A stretch of 64,000 nucleotides of DNA from Marinomonas rhodophyticola (lineage in GTDB: Bacteria > Pseudomonadota > Gammaproteobacteria > Pseudomonadales > Marinomonadaceae): contig NZ_JAPEUL010000007.1 in assembly GCF_026113935.1 (NCBI RefSeq), positions 620,001 to 684,000 of the forward strand. Reading direction: 5' to 3'. The position numbers and the translations under genes were made by a program. Below are positions 10,424 to 19,029 of the stretch, piece after piece; position 1 is the first letter of the stretch, and every line of letters begins with the position of its first letter. Under the pieces are notes generated by a model. That model made no database searches and was not told the origin of the DNA. It was given only the letters and a program-made list of their open reading frames with translations.

Positions 10424-11233
10424 ATGTTGGATAACGACTATTCATTACCGATATCATTTTCAATTGCAGCCAAGATCGGCTTAGAGGAAACGGTATTGCT
10501 GACTTTTTTGAATCAGCAAGCGTACCTAGTCAGTTCCCATGTTCTACGAATTGAAATGAGTCGACTTAGTGCCCAGTTGTCATTTTGGACTGTGCCAATG
10601 CTGATGCGTTTGCTGACTAATTTACAAATCAGTCAGCTGTTAAGTTTTCAGCGACAAGAGGAAATATTGGAAATTCATTTATCCTCGCCTCAAAAAGCCG
10701 CTCAAACGATTAAGCCAGCAGAGCCAATGGTAGAAAAAGACGATTCATTGATGAATAAAATGGACCGTTTGCACAGAGCGGCTCGAGAAAAAAGCGAAGA
10801 GTTTACACCGCAGCCTAAGAGCTATCCACCGAAGCAGCCAGTTCGGCAATATGATGCTCCATCTTCTCCGCCAGTGGTGAATGATCGTCGAGGTGTGACG
10901 GATTTTGATTTGTATTTGGAGCAGAAAGAGCGTGCTCGGCAACCAGATCAATGGCAACCTGAAGAAGCAACGTTAGAGCAAATCGGGCAGGCCGGTATTG
11001 CTCGTGAGTTTGCGCTGTCTCTGCAAACAGAGTTTTTGTTAAGGATCAAAGAGCAGCGAAAAAACGTTAGAACTTGGAACAGTGAATTTTTTAAATACGT
11101 AAAACGTCAGTGGCAATACAAACAATCGGATCGGTCTTCATATGAAGGAACCTCAGGCAGTTCAGCATTTACTAAAACCTCTCGAGAACAAGTTAGCGAC
11201 GCCCTCAACAACATCCACGACACAGACTGGTGA
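10424..11233 (+). CDS. DnaT-like ssDNA-binding domain protein (helicase-loading partner)
   Basis: A 269-residue protein with three parts. Residues 1-90 resemble the winged-helix N-terminus of phage O-type initiators. Residues about 90-165 are a polar linker. Residues about 165-235 are a DnaT C-terminal domain (DFDLYLEQ, then WQPEEATLEQIGQAGI and VRTWNSEFFKYVKRQW). The tail ends VSDALNNIHDTDW. The next gene is lambda-P-like and overlaps this one by about 90 bases. The pair looks like a domesticated phage-type DnaB loading system sitting among housekeeping genes. The prophage O-like protein at 52.6 kb ends with nearly the same tail. Confidence 0.8.
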   Translation: MLDNDYSLPISFSIAAKIGLEETVLLTFLNQQAYLVSSHVLRIEMSRLSAQLSFWTVPMLMRLLTNLQISQLLSFQRQEEILEIHLSSPQKAAQTIKPAEPMVEKDDSLMNKMDRLHRAAREKSEEFTPQPKSYPPKQPVRQYDAPSSPPVVNDRRGVTDFDLYLEQKERARQPDQWQPEEATLEQIGQAGIAREFALSLQTEFLLRIKEQRKNVRTWNSEFFKYVKRQWQYKQSDRSSYEGTSGSSAFTKTSREQVSDALNNIHDTDW

Positions 11234-11976
11234 GTACGGCTCAAGCGCCTATGCTAATAGTGGTCAAACGGCCCGCGAACCAGGTCCAACCGAGGCAGAT
11301 CAGCAAACGCGAGTGTTAGTAAACATGTTGTTTGCACGCTTTAAAGCAATTTACACTCATAAATTTGCCTCTGCTTATAGCACTACAGATGAAGTGAAGT
11401 TGGCAAAGCGTGAATGGGCTATTGCCTTAAAAGGCTTTCAAGATGCCCTTGTTGGCGTATGCGGTAGAACGAACGAAAGAAGTTCACTCTTGGCCACCGA
11501 CCATTGCGGATTTTTTAAAGCTGATTAATACAGCCTATAAAGCCTATGGTTTGGTTGATCCTCGTTCTGCGTACCTTGAAGCATGTGCTTGTCGTACCGA
11601 TCCTTTACAGTATAAATGGAGCCATCCTGCGGTTTTTTTTGCTGGTTCAGAGGTGGGCTGGTACAAAATCAAATCTGAAGAAGAGCGCATTAGTTGGCCG
11701 CTCTTTGAGCAAAGTTATTTGAAGGTGGTTGATCGTGTGATTGCTGGGGAGCGCCTAGTGGTGCCAAAAGTCATTATGATTGAAAATCAGCAACCACTTG
11801 CAGTGAAGGATTTGGCCAGTAAAATTGCTAAGGTTTTGTCTGTCGATGAAGCGCAAATCGCGCCGTTACTGTATTACACTCAAAAAACGTATGGATCTGG
11901 TGTGCGCAATCGTTATCGTGACATCAGTCAGAAAAAGCTGTTAGAAATGGGCTATACAGAAAAGTTGCCAGAATAA
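11142..11976 (+). CDS. Replication protein P-like helicase loader (frameshifted)
   Basis: Similar to lambda P, which binds DnaB helicase and delivers it to the origin. Recognisable stretches are VLVNMLFARFKAIYTHKF, the HSWPPTIADFLKLI motif, then PRSAYLEACACRT and WSHPAVFFAGSEVGWY. The frame changes near 11450: dropping one base in gcccttGttggcg joins KGFQDAL to LAYAVERTKEVHSW. Reconstructed length is about 277 residues. It overlaps the DnaT-like gene upstream, which implies coupled expression. No phage structural genes are nearby, so it is probably a resident chromosomal gene. Confidence 0.78.
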
Positions 11977-12096
11977 CGGTGCGTTTTTTCTATTTCTTAT
12001 ATAACATAATTTTTTATTAGCAGGATGCTATAGGCGGTTTCATTCTCGGTAAGATGGAAATCGACACAAGGCGTAGGAAAGTTTGGTGAGGTTGTT

Positions 12097-12738
12097 ATGT
12101 TGAAGGTATTGATTGTTGACGACCATGATGTGGTGAGCCAAGGCATTAGTCGTGTATTACAGGATGTAAAGGGTGTTGAAGTGGTTGGTGTGGTGCATTG
12201 TGGTGAAGAGGCCATTATTCATGCCAAAAAATGGTTGCCAGACATCGTCTTAATGGACGTGCATATGCCGGGAATTGGCGGCTTAGGGGCGACAAAAGAG
12301 ATAAAGCGTCTTCTGCCTAAAACCAAGATCATTGCGTTGTCCGCATTGGATGACAACTTATACCCCGTAAAATTACTTGAAGCTGGGGCCTCTGGCTATT
12401 TAACGAAAGGTACCAACACCTCCGAGTTGCTCGAAGCCATTCAAATTGTGTCCAGAGGTGAGCACTATATTTCCAAGGGTATCGCCCAAAAAATGGCGTT
12501 GTCTAAATTCTCGATCGATGGTCAAGGGTCTCCTTTGGGGCAGCTATCAGACAGAGAGTTGCAGGTGGCGCAAATGATTGTGGATTGCAAAAAATCCAAT
12601 GAAATCGCTGAGCATTTAAACGTGAGTCCTAAAACCGTAAGTACCTACCGTACTCGTATTTTTGCAAAGCTGAATATTGAAAGCGATGTTGAACTGATTC
12701 ATTTAGCAGTACGTTATAATGTGCTTGGTATGGGCTAG
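12097..12738 (+). CDS. gacA: Response regulator GacA/UvrY
   Basis: A NarL/FixJ-type regulator of 213 residues. The receiver domain has D8/D9 in IVDDHD, phosphoacceptor D54 in VLMDVHMPG and K104. A LuxR-type helix-turn-helix follows (LSDRELQVAQMIVDCKKSNEIAEHLNVSPKTVSTY, in two helices). GacA with sensor GacS controls the small RNAs that titrate CsrA/RsmA. The position immediately before uvrC is the classical gacA-uvrC arrangement and settles the identity. Confidence 0.94.
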   Translation: MLKVLIVDDHDVVSQGISRVLQDVKGVEVVGVVHCGEEAIIHAKKWLPDIVLMDVHMPGIGGLGATKEIKRLLPKTKIIALSALDDNLYPVKLLEAGASGYLTKGTNTSELLEAIQIVSRGEHYISKGIAQKMALSKFSIDGQGSPLGQLSDRELQVAQMIVDCKKSNEIAEHLNVSPKTVSTYRTRIFAKLNIESDVELIHLAVRYNVLGMG

Positions 12739-12755
12739 GCGAAAACGAGGTTTGT

Positions 12756-14579
12756 TTGAGCCATTCAGAATTTGATCCTAAACACTTTGTCAGCAATTTA
12801 ACCACTCGGCCAGGCGTGTATCGCATGTACGATGTAAAAGGTGAGTTGCTTTATGTTGGCAAAGCTAAAAATCTTAAGAACCGTGTGGCGAGCTATTTTC
12901 GCGTGACGGGGTTAACCACCAAAACCATGGCTCTGGTGAGTCGTATCCACACCATTGAGATAGCGGTTACCAAAAGCGAAACGGAAGCGTTGTTGCTTGA
13001 GCAAACGCTGATTAAACAGCATCGTCCACCGTACAACATTTTACTCCGTGACGATAAATCTTATCCCTATATTCTGCTATCCAATCATCCTCATCCGGCG
13101 TTGTTGTTTCGGCGCGGCGATAAAACGGATAAAGGAACGTTATTTGGTCCCTTTCCGAGCGGCAGTGCGGTAAAAGAAAGTTTGATCACCATGCAAAAGG
13201 TGTTCAAGGTGCGTCAGTGCGAGGACAGTACTTACTCGAATCGATCTCGGCCATGTCTACAGTATCAAATTAAGCGTTGCTCCGGACCTTGTGTTGGGTT
13301 AATCAGTGATGAAGAGTATGAGCTGGACGTGCGTCACGCTCGCATGTTTTTGCAGGGAAAAGACCAAGAGTTAACGGCAGAAATTTCTACCCAGATGAGT
13401 GCGGCTGCAGCCGACATGGAGTTCGAACGCGCCGCTGAGCTACGTGACCAAATCATTCAGCTTAAACACATTCAAGAGCAGCAGCATGTCTATGGACAAA
13501 CGGGCGAGGCTGACGTGATTGCTTCGATTATTCAGCCGGGTGGTTTGTGTGTTCATGTGATGATGGTGCGCAAAGGTAAAGTGGTTGGGAGTAAAAGTTA
13601 TTACCCCAAAATGCCCATTGAAATCACCGAAGGCGAATTATTGTCGTCTTTTATTGCACAATTTTATCTTGGTGGTATTCAAGAGTTACCGAAGACGCTT
13701 ATCATAAGCCATGAGTTAGAGGATGGTGATGCGTTGGTAGAAGGCATTTTTGAAACCACGCAGAAAAAAATCGAAGTGTTAAGCAATGTCAGAGGGCAGC
13801 GTGCTCGTTGGTTGGATTTGGCGAAGCTGAATGCCGAGCAAGGCTTGCAAGCTCGATTGTCGGATAAGCGTAATCATTTTAGCCGTATTACGGCGTTGCA
13901 AAAGCTATTGGGCTTTTCCGAACCGCCAAAACACATGGAATGCTTTGATATTAGTCACTCTAGTGGTGAGGCAACGGTGGCATCTTGTGTCGTGTTTGGG
14001 CCAGATGGGCCGGACAAAAAGCGATATCGCTCCTTTAACATCGAAGGGGTTGAGCCAGGTGATGATTATGGCGCGATGAAACAAGCCTTAACTCGTCGTT
14101 ACAAACGAGTGAAGACTGGTGAGCTTGAAGCGCCAGATGTCTTGCTTATCGACGGTGGTAAAGGTCAGTTGACGCAAGCAGAAAATGTATTGAAAGAGTT
14201 GGGTTTGGTGAACATATTTTTGTTGGGTGTCGCCAAAGGAGACACTCGCAAGCCAGGCCTTGAAACCTTGTATATTGGTTCAAAAGAGGATGAGGTGGTT
14301 TTGCCGCCTGATTCAGCGGCGCTGCATTTGATTCAGCATATACGTGATGAAGCGCATCGGTTTGCTGTAAAAAGTCATCGTCGTAGGCGAGATAAGAAAC
14401 GTCGTCACTCGGTGTTGGAGGATATTCCTGGTATTGGGCCAAATCGCCGTAAAGAGCTGCTGACGGCGTTTGGGGGGTATCAAGAATTGTTATCGGCAAG
14501 TCAGGAAGATATTGCTAAGGTGAAAGGGATTAGTGTCAAAAAAGCAGAAGAAATTTACCTCCATCTTCATAAAAGTTAG
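12756..14579 (+). CDS. uvrC: Excinuclease ABC subunit C
   Basis: UvrC makes both incisions in nucleotide excision repair after UvrAB finds the lesion. The 607-residue protein contains the GIY-YIG nuclease (RPGVYRMYDVKGELLYVGKA), a cysteine cluster, a UvrB-binding UVR motif (DMEFERAAELRDQI), the RNase H-like second nuclease (MECFDISHSSGE) and C-terminal helix-hairpin-helix motifs (LEDIPGIGPNRRKELL). It starts at TTG 12756 with GAGG upstream, 17 bases after gacA. The frame is intact. Confidence 0.95.
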   Translation: MSHSEFDPKHFVSNLTTRPGVYRMYDVKGELLYVGKAKNLKNRVASYFRVTGLTTKTMALVSRIHTIEIAVTKSETEALLLEQTLIKQHRPPYNILLRDDKSYPYILLSNHPHPALLFRRGDKTDKGTLFGPFPSGSAVKESLITMQKVFKVRQCEDSTYSNRSRPCLQYQIKRCSGPCVGLISDEEYELDVRHARMFLQGKDQELTAEISTQMSAAAADMEFERAAELRDQIIQLKHIQEQQHVYGQTGEADVIASIIQPGGLCVHVMMVRKGKVVGSKSYYPKMPIEITEGELLSSFIAQFYLGGIQELPKTLIISHELEDGDALVEGIFETTQKKIEVLSNVRGQRARWLDLAKLNAEQGLQARLSDKRNHFSRITALQKLLGFSEPPKHMECFDISHSSGEATVASCVVFGPDGPDKKRYRSFNIEGVEPGDDYGAMKQALTRRYKRVKTGELEAPDVLLIDGGKGQLTQAENVLKELGLVNIFLLGVAKGDTRKPGLETLYIGSKEDEVVLPPDSAALHLIQHIRDEAHRFAVKSHRRRRDKKRRHSVLEDIPGIGPNRRKELLTAFGGYQELLSASQEDIAKVKGISVKKAEEIYLHLHKS

Positions 14580-14604
14580 GGGTGCTAAAATAATTAGGAA
14601 TAAG

Positions 14605-15165
14605 ATGAACATACCGAATATATTAACGTCCGTGCGGATCTTTATGATTCCGATTCTTGTGGTAATTTATTATTTGCCGTGGGAAGGGCGCTATTACACC
14701 TGCGCGATGATTTTTGCCTTGGCAGCTATTACGGATTGGTTAGACGGTTACCTAGCAAGAAAACTGGATCAAACCACCGCGTTTGGCGCTTTTTTTGACC
14801 CCGTTGCCGATAAACTTATGGTATCCATTGCCTTAGTTCTGCTGGTGGCAAGCTATTCTAATCCCTTATTAACCTTAGCCAGTGCTGTCATTGTTGGTCG
14901 TGAGATTGTGATCTCGGCACTGCGTGAATGGATGGCGGAAATGGGTAAGCGTGCCAGTGTCGCCGTGTCGTATATCGGTAAGCTAAAAACCACCATGCAA
15001 ATGTTGGCCATTTTCATTTTATTGGGCAGCAGGCCAGATACACTAGAAGCCCACGTAGGGGAGGCGGTCTTAATTGCGGCTGCGTTATTAACGCTTTGGT
15101 CTATGTATGTCTACTTAAAAGCCGCTTGGCCTGAGCTAATGTCTAAAGAGTCGAACAAAAACTAA
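14605..15165 (+). CDS. pgsA: CDP-diacylglycerol--glycerol-3-phosphate 3-phosphatidyltransferase
   Basis: Makes phosphatidylglycerol phosphate, the committed step to phosphatidylglycerol and cardiolipin, in the inner membrane. The CDP-alcohol phosphotransferase signature is complete: D-G-x2-A-R, then G-x3-D-x3-D in DWLDGYLARK and FGAFFDPVADK. The family start MNIPNILTSVRI sets the ATG at 14605, with AGGA upstream. Several transmembrane helices are evident. The gacA-uvrC-pgsA-tRNA order is typical of gammaproteobacteria. Confidence 0.95.
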   Translation: MNIPNILTSVRIFMIPILVVIYYLPWEGRYYTCAMIFALAAITDWLDGYLARKLDQTTAFGAFFDPVADKLMVSIALVLLVASYSNPLLTLASAVIVGREIVISALREWMAEMGKRASVAVSYIGKLKTTMQMLAIFILLGSRPDTLEAHVGEAVLIAAALLTLWSMYVYLKAAWPELMSKESNKN

Positions 15166-15214
15166 ACAGATTTAAAAAAAGTGCCTAAGTTAGCTATTTA
15201 TTTGGATTTTTTCC

Positions 15215-15242
15215 TTGACGTGAAAGCTCAAATACATAGAAT
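15215..15242 (+). promoter_or_regulatory. Sigma-70 promoter of the tRNA Gly-Cys-Leu cluster
   Basis: TTGACG (15215-15220), a 16-base spacer and TAGAAT (15237-15242) end 20 bases before the first tRNA. Confidence 0.75.
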
Positions 15243-15261
15243 AGGCACCGTCTTTTGAGAC

Positions 15262-15336
15262 GCGGGAATAGCTCAGTGGTAGAGCACAACCTTGCCAAGG
15301 TTGGGGTCGCGAGTTCGAGCCTCGTTTCCCGCTCCA
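15262..15336 (+). tRNA. tRNA-Gly (GCC)
   Basis: Acceptor arms GCGGGAA and TTCCCGC, anticodon GCC in the CTTGCCAAG loop region, GTTCGAG T-loop and an encoded CCA end. First of three tRNA genes in one transcript. Confidence 0.95.
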
Positions 15337-15359
15337 ATCAAAAGATGTATCTGATATGA

Positions 15360-15433
15360 GGCCGGATGGCAGAGTGGTCATGCAGCGGACTGCAACTCCG
15401 TGTACGCCGGTTCGATTCCGACTCCGGCCTCCA
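15360..15433 (+). tRNA. tRNA-Cys (GCA)
   Basis: Acceptor arms GGCCGGA and TCCGGCC, anticodon GCA in CTGCAAC, T-loop TTCGATT and encoded CCA. Confidence 0.95.
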
Positions 15434-15444
15434 AAATCAGATAT

Positions 15445-15530
15445 GCCCGAGTGGTGAAATAGGTAGACACACAAGACTTAAAATCTTGCGATAGAAATAT
15501 CGTACCGGTTCGATTCCGGTCCCGGCACCA
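15445..15530 (+). tRNA. tRNA-Leu (TAA), acceptor stem defective as read
   Basis: A class II tRNA with long variable arm, anticodon TAA (GACTTAAAATC), T-arm ACCGG-TTCGATT-CCGGT and encoded CCA. The 3' acceptor strand has only six bases, CCCGGC, before the A-CCA end, while the 5' strand GCCCGAG needs seven. Adding one G to the GG run restores six of seven pairs, leaving an A-C mismatch at 6-67. A one-base homopolymer loss is therefore likely. An integrase remnant begins just downstream, consistent with this tRNA having served as an attachment site. Confidence 0.85.
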
Positions 15531-15548
15531 TTTATGGTGCCTTTTTTT
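15524..15548 (+). terminator. Terminator of the tRNA cluster
   Basis: GGCACCA, the mature 3' end of tRNA-Leu, pairs with TGGTGCC (15535-15541) across a TTTA loop and is followed by seven Ts. The terminator stem reuses the tRNA end. Confidence 0.9.
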
Positions 15549-15567
15549 ATGCCTGCACTTTATTATC

Positions 15568-16240
15568 TTGCTCAATCCCTTTAAATATCTACTCTCCAGC
15601 ATTTTCTTAGTGTTACTTCAAATTGTAAGCTTTTCCGCTTATATGCTATCTTTTCTGAAATTCTGCACCGAAACTGCACCGCACATTGCACCGGAGAATA
15701 TTCAGTGGCGTTTATTTTTAAAACTGCGCTCAGGTGAATTTGAACAACCAATGATCGCCACGCAATACAACATAGACGTACCGCCAGAATCAAAAAGCGA
15801 ACGAATTGGTGCGGCCATAGTCTTTGCTATTGAAACCGCTATGCGAGCTGGTGAGATTTGCGGCATTACTTGGGAAGACGTGAATTTAGAAAGACGAACC
15901 GTTTATCTACCCAAAACAAATAACGGTAACCCTCGAACTGTGCCATTATCTACCGCTGCAGTGAAAGTATTGGAAAAACTCAAGACACTGGTTGATTGCA
16001 AGCTAAAGGCCTTTAACCTAAAGTTAGGCATCCCTTGATGTGAATTTCAGGAAGATTCGTAACAAGTGCCTAATAGACGATCTGCACTTTCATGATCTCA
16101 GGCGGGGAGCACTCACGCGACTAGCCACCAAAGTGGACGTACTGAACCTAGCGAAAATATCAGGTCATACAGACCTAAGAATCCTGCAGCGGGTTTACTG
16201 CGCACCAGATATGGGTGATATTGCTTTGATGCTAGATTAG
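15568..16240 (+). pseudogene. Tyrosine recombinase (phage integrase) remnant
   Basis: The C-terminal catalytic half of an integrase survives in two frames. Visible are the first arginine box (AMRAGEICGITWEDVNLERR), HFHDLRR (the HxxR motif) and SGHTDLRILQRVYCAPDM (GH box and tyrosine region). The N-terminal arm- and core-binding domains are missing or replaced by unconserved sequence, and the frame shifts near 16030. It starts about 40 bases past tRNA-Leu, the usual place for an island integrase, so this is probably the scar of an excised or decayed island. Confidence 0.75.
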
Positions 16241-17113
16241 ACTCATTTGGGGTGAGTCATCTTTTGGGCTGTCTATATCTTCTTTCGTGTAGTTTTCTGC
16301 TTTGAATGGCCTAGCAGATATAATTTGATCCAATCTTATGTAAGTAGGTAACTCTTCTCTAATGTGTTTAGGGTAAATTTTGTTTAATCTGTTTTTGAGT
16401 GTTTTTTGGCAAATATACCCGCTAGCAATTGGAAAAATTGTAATTTCTGGGCCTAGTCCATCTTTTTCATTTGGTTCTCCAATCGATAGAACACCGCCAA
16501 TGAAAATCGTATTAGAGTTGGTTGTGATCTCTACAGGTTCGGTTTTTGTGTATGCATTATAGAAAAAGCTATCTAGAGGGTTTCCTAAAACGATTCTTTT
16601 AACTTCATATATTCGTGTTAGCTCTTTGATTTCTTCTTTATTTTGTTTGGCTATACGTAGATTTGATTTAAAAGAGCCTGAAAAGATATCGACAGTACAC
16701 TCCAATATTTGGTCTATGGACTTATTGTAGGCATCTTTGTTATCTCCAAATAAGTACATGCCTAAATTGCTTAGTATTGCTAGTAGCCAAGAAACAAAAG
16801 GAATAAGTATGGACGTTGTGTATGTGAAGAGAGGGAGCTGACTTATATTTTGCTCTGTAATGTCTGGAAATGCTTTATTGATGATATTTTCTAATGACCA
16901 CCTAATGAAATTGGGATATGACTGAGTAACCAAGAATAGTAATAAAAATGCTAACAGAAAGGAAATCAGTAAAGGTAGTAGTCCGCAAAGGGCAGCTTGA
17001 AGATAAAGGTGTTGATCGTTATATCTATGAAATTTTATAAACTGGCGATAGGAGACTTTACAATATAGGAAGCCTCCTAAAAGTGTAATAGGTATTAAAA
17101 TTGCTAATTCCAT
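16232..17113 (-). CDS. Hypothetical membrane protein
   Basis: A 293-residue protein of unknown function. Hydrophobic segments lie at about residues 2-17, 42-64 and 103-126, followed by a charged cytoplasmic-looking C-terminal half of about 160 residues with no recognised motif. It is convergent with the integrase remnant and their ends overlap by a few bases. Lower GC and the tRNA-adjacent position suggest it belongs to the island remnant. Confidence 0.6.
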   Translation of the reverse strand: MELAILIPITLLGGFLYCKVSYRQFIKFHRYNDQHLYLQAALCGLLPLLISFLLAFLLLFLVTQSYPNFIRWSLENIINKAFPDITEQNISQLPLFTYTTSILIPFVSWLLAILSNLGMYLFGDNKDAYNKSIDQILECTVDIFSGSFKSNLRIAKQNKEEIKELTRIYEVKRIVLGNPLDSFFYNAYTKTEPVEITTNSNTIFIGGVLSIGEPNEKDGLGPEITIFPIASGYICQKTLKNRLNKIYPKHIREELPTYIRLDQIISARPFKAENYTKEDIDSPKDDSPQMSLI

Positions 17114-17198
17114 TTAAATACCCATGAATTATTTACTTAAGAAAACGAGAAAAGAGCCTCGACTTTTTCTGTAGTTGTCTGGATTTTTTTAGATTTAG

Positions 17199-17333
17199 CT
17201 AAGTCGTTAGGGTACTCATGGATAGACCACCGGCTCCTATAACGTTCATTCTAATGCCATTTTTTCTAGCTCTGTGTAGTGCAACTAGAGTTTTTTTGTC
17301 ATCTCGTTTAGTTGTTGATTCAAAGTTAGACAT
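17199..17333 (-). CDS. Small hypothetical protein (44 aa)
   Basis: A short reading frame beginning MSNFESTTKRDDKKTLVALH with an almost ideal ribosome site (GTAGGAGG, then AAAC, then ATG). The sequence is basic and polar with a glycine-containing middle (IGAGG). No family was recognised. The strong ribosome site is the main evidence that it is translated. Confidence 0.45.
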   Translation of the reverse strand: MSNFESTTKRDDKKTLVALHRARKNGIRMNVIGAGGLSMSTLTT

Positions 17334-17689
17334 GTTTGCCTCCTACCCGATGTACTTTGACGGCCTAGTCAAATTCATAATAATATTAATGTATAGAGAG
17401 CGATGTAACTAATCGGAAAAAACTATCAGCTGGTGGTAAAAGATAGGAAGAATTAGAAAGAGATAGAAAGAGAAGTTTTTGTTCTGCATTTTTTCAGTCC
17501 TAGCCCGTCTATTCTAAAGATTTTACAACTGTAACAGCTAGGAATGCCTTATTTTGCTTCTTCTAGCACAAGCGGCCTTGATATTAGATAGTCACCCCAT
17601 CGTCACTAATCAACCGCCCAAGTGGCGGTTTTTTGGTATCTAAACTATTCTTATTTTTCTAACTAGGGTCGCAAAAATAAGGAAAATTG
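17334..17689. other. Intergenic region in island remnant
   Basis: About 355 AT-rich bases. Apart from the ribosome site of the small minus-strand gene and a terminator at 17612-17634, no gene or repeat was recognised. Confidence 0.4.
17612..17634 (+). terminator. Intrinsic terminator
   Basis: AACCGCC (17612-17618) pairs with GGCGGTT (17624-17630) and is followed by Ts. No gene is evident directly upstream on the plus strand, so it may be left from a lost island gene. Confidence 0.7.
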
Positions 17690-17917
17690 ATGGCTAAGAA
17701 GCGTAAAGTGGTTGACGCAAAACGTGATAAAAATGGCAATATTACTGATGTATTGCTGGAAGGTAACAAAAACTTTACTTCCACTGAAAAAGCTCTTGGG
17801 ATGACTAAAAGTGGATTGATAGATTTGGTTGTAGTGAAGAGGAAGGATAAGGAACATTTAAGGACACGGCCGGACGGTAAGAAAGGTAATAACTTAGATG
17901 AAATGGCTGATGACTAA
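17690..17917 (+). CDS. DUF3892-like small protein
   Basis: A 75-residue basic protein. The sequence RDKNGNITDVLLEGNKNFTS and the ending RTRPDGKKGNNLDEMA resemble DUF3892 proteins, whose function is unknown. ATG 17690 is preferred over a TTG one codon earlier because AAGGAAAA lies at the right distance. Confidence 0.65.
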   Translation: MAKKRKVVDAKRDKNGNITDVLLEGNKNFTSTEKALGMTKSGLIDLVVVKRKDKEHLRTRPDGKKGNNLDEMADD

Positions 17918-18076
17918 GGGTAGGACATTAACTCAATGCGTCATTTTCTGAGCCAGTGCCCAGGACATTACGTCGCTTGCGACCCAACGCCAGTTGGTAC
18001 GGTTTTCTGACCCTCTGACGTTTCTTGCTTGTGGGAAGGTGTGTTTGCACGCTACGTCACCCATGGATTTCTTCAA

Positions 18077-18274
18077 TCAATACGTCTCATTTTCCGAGTA
18101 GACGGAAACCGAGGTGGAGCCGTCGAAGGCGGTGTCGATGTTGAAGGTGATGGGGCGGCAGCAGACTTGACAATCTTCTATGTATTCTTGGCTTTCATCT
18201 AATACTTCGATTACGACGTCGATGTTTTCGCCGCAGTAAGGGCATGAAATGTCGGTTTCCATTAGCTCGCTCAT
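18077..18274 (-). CDS. Cysteine-rich CPxCG family small zinc-ribbon protein
   Basis: A 65-residue protein with CPYCGE near the N-terminus and DCQVCCRPI in the middle, the four-cysteine pattern of the CPxCG family. A GAGAGG ribosome site precedes the ATG. It likely binds one zinc ion; its role is not known. Confidence 0.8.
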   Translation of the reverse strand: MSELMETDISCPYCGENIDVVIEVLDESQEYIEDCQVCCRPITFNIDTAFDGSTSVSVYSENETY

Positions 18275-18464
18275 TTTTACCTCTCATGTTACTTTCTGTG
18301 CTTGTTGTTTTTATGATAGGCGATAATCGGCTTGCTCGCTTGCAGGATATTGTGTTTGTTTGTATCTCCTCGGTAGTCGAAAATTCACAGTTTTGTCGAT
18401 CTGCTTTCACGCTCTTTGTGCAACACTGTTATGATTTAGCGTTTCAATGTAAGAGGTTGGTGTG

Positions 18465-18902
18465 ATGATGACGTATCTAAAGTGCTTATTTGTTTTGGCG
18501 TTACCTGCTTTGCTGTTTGGTTGTGCTTCTGGTTCCCATGTGGTGACAGGGCAGCAGATGCCAGAGCTTGAGGTGGATCAAGTGACGGTATTTGATCAGG
18601 CGCCTACGTTTGCCTACGAGGTGGTTGGGACTGTCTATGCGTCAAGTGACAATGGTTTTACCGAGGCGTCTCGAAAAGAGAAAGCGACTCTAGAGTTAAA
18701 AGAGCAGGCAGCGAAAATTGGCGCTAACGGTGTCATTTTGGATGAGGTAACACAGTTGTCGTTTAGACGCTTGGGTACGGGGGTTGGCGTTAGTGCTGGC
18801 AGTGGTGGCGGGATAGGTACTTCGATTGGTTCGAGTTTTTCGTTCCCAACAACAGAGGCCAAAGGAACCGCTATTTATTATGAAGCAGACTCAATCAAGT
18901 AA
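18465..18902 (+). CDS. Putative lipoprotein
   Basis: About 145 residues with a type II signal peptide: LLFGC lipobox with cysteine near residue 20. The mature part has a heavy-metal-binding/YbjQ-like stretch (EVVGTVYASS, LKEQAAKIGANGVILDEV) and a glycine/serine-rich loop (GTGVGVSAGSGGGIGTSIG). An outer-membrane location is inferred. Two ATGs at 18465 and 18468 follow an AGAGG ribosome site. Confidence 0.7.
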   Translation: MMTYLKCLFVLALPALLFGCASGSHVVTGQQMPELEVDQVTVFDQAPTFAYEVVGTVYASSDNGFTEASRKEKATLELKEQAAKIGANGVILDEVTQLSFRRLGTGVGVSAGSGGGIGTSIGSSFSFPTTEAKGTAIYYEADSIK

Positions 18903-19029
18903 GCTTGGGTTTGTGTGTGTCGTTATGCGTTTTTAAAATGTCTGAGATATTATTTTGTTGTTACTCTCTGTCTGTATAAACGGATACACTTGCGCTTAGT
19001 GAGTGGGAAAAACTGATTGAGAGAGCGTT

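Noticed and set aside
15190-15602. Minus-strand reading frames across the tRNA cluster
   Set aside because: They lie entirely over tRNA genes and have no coding features.
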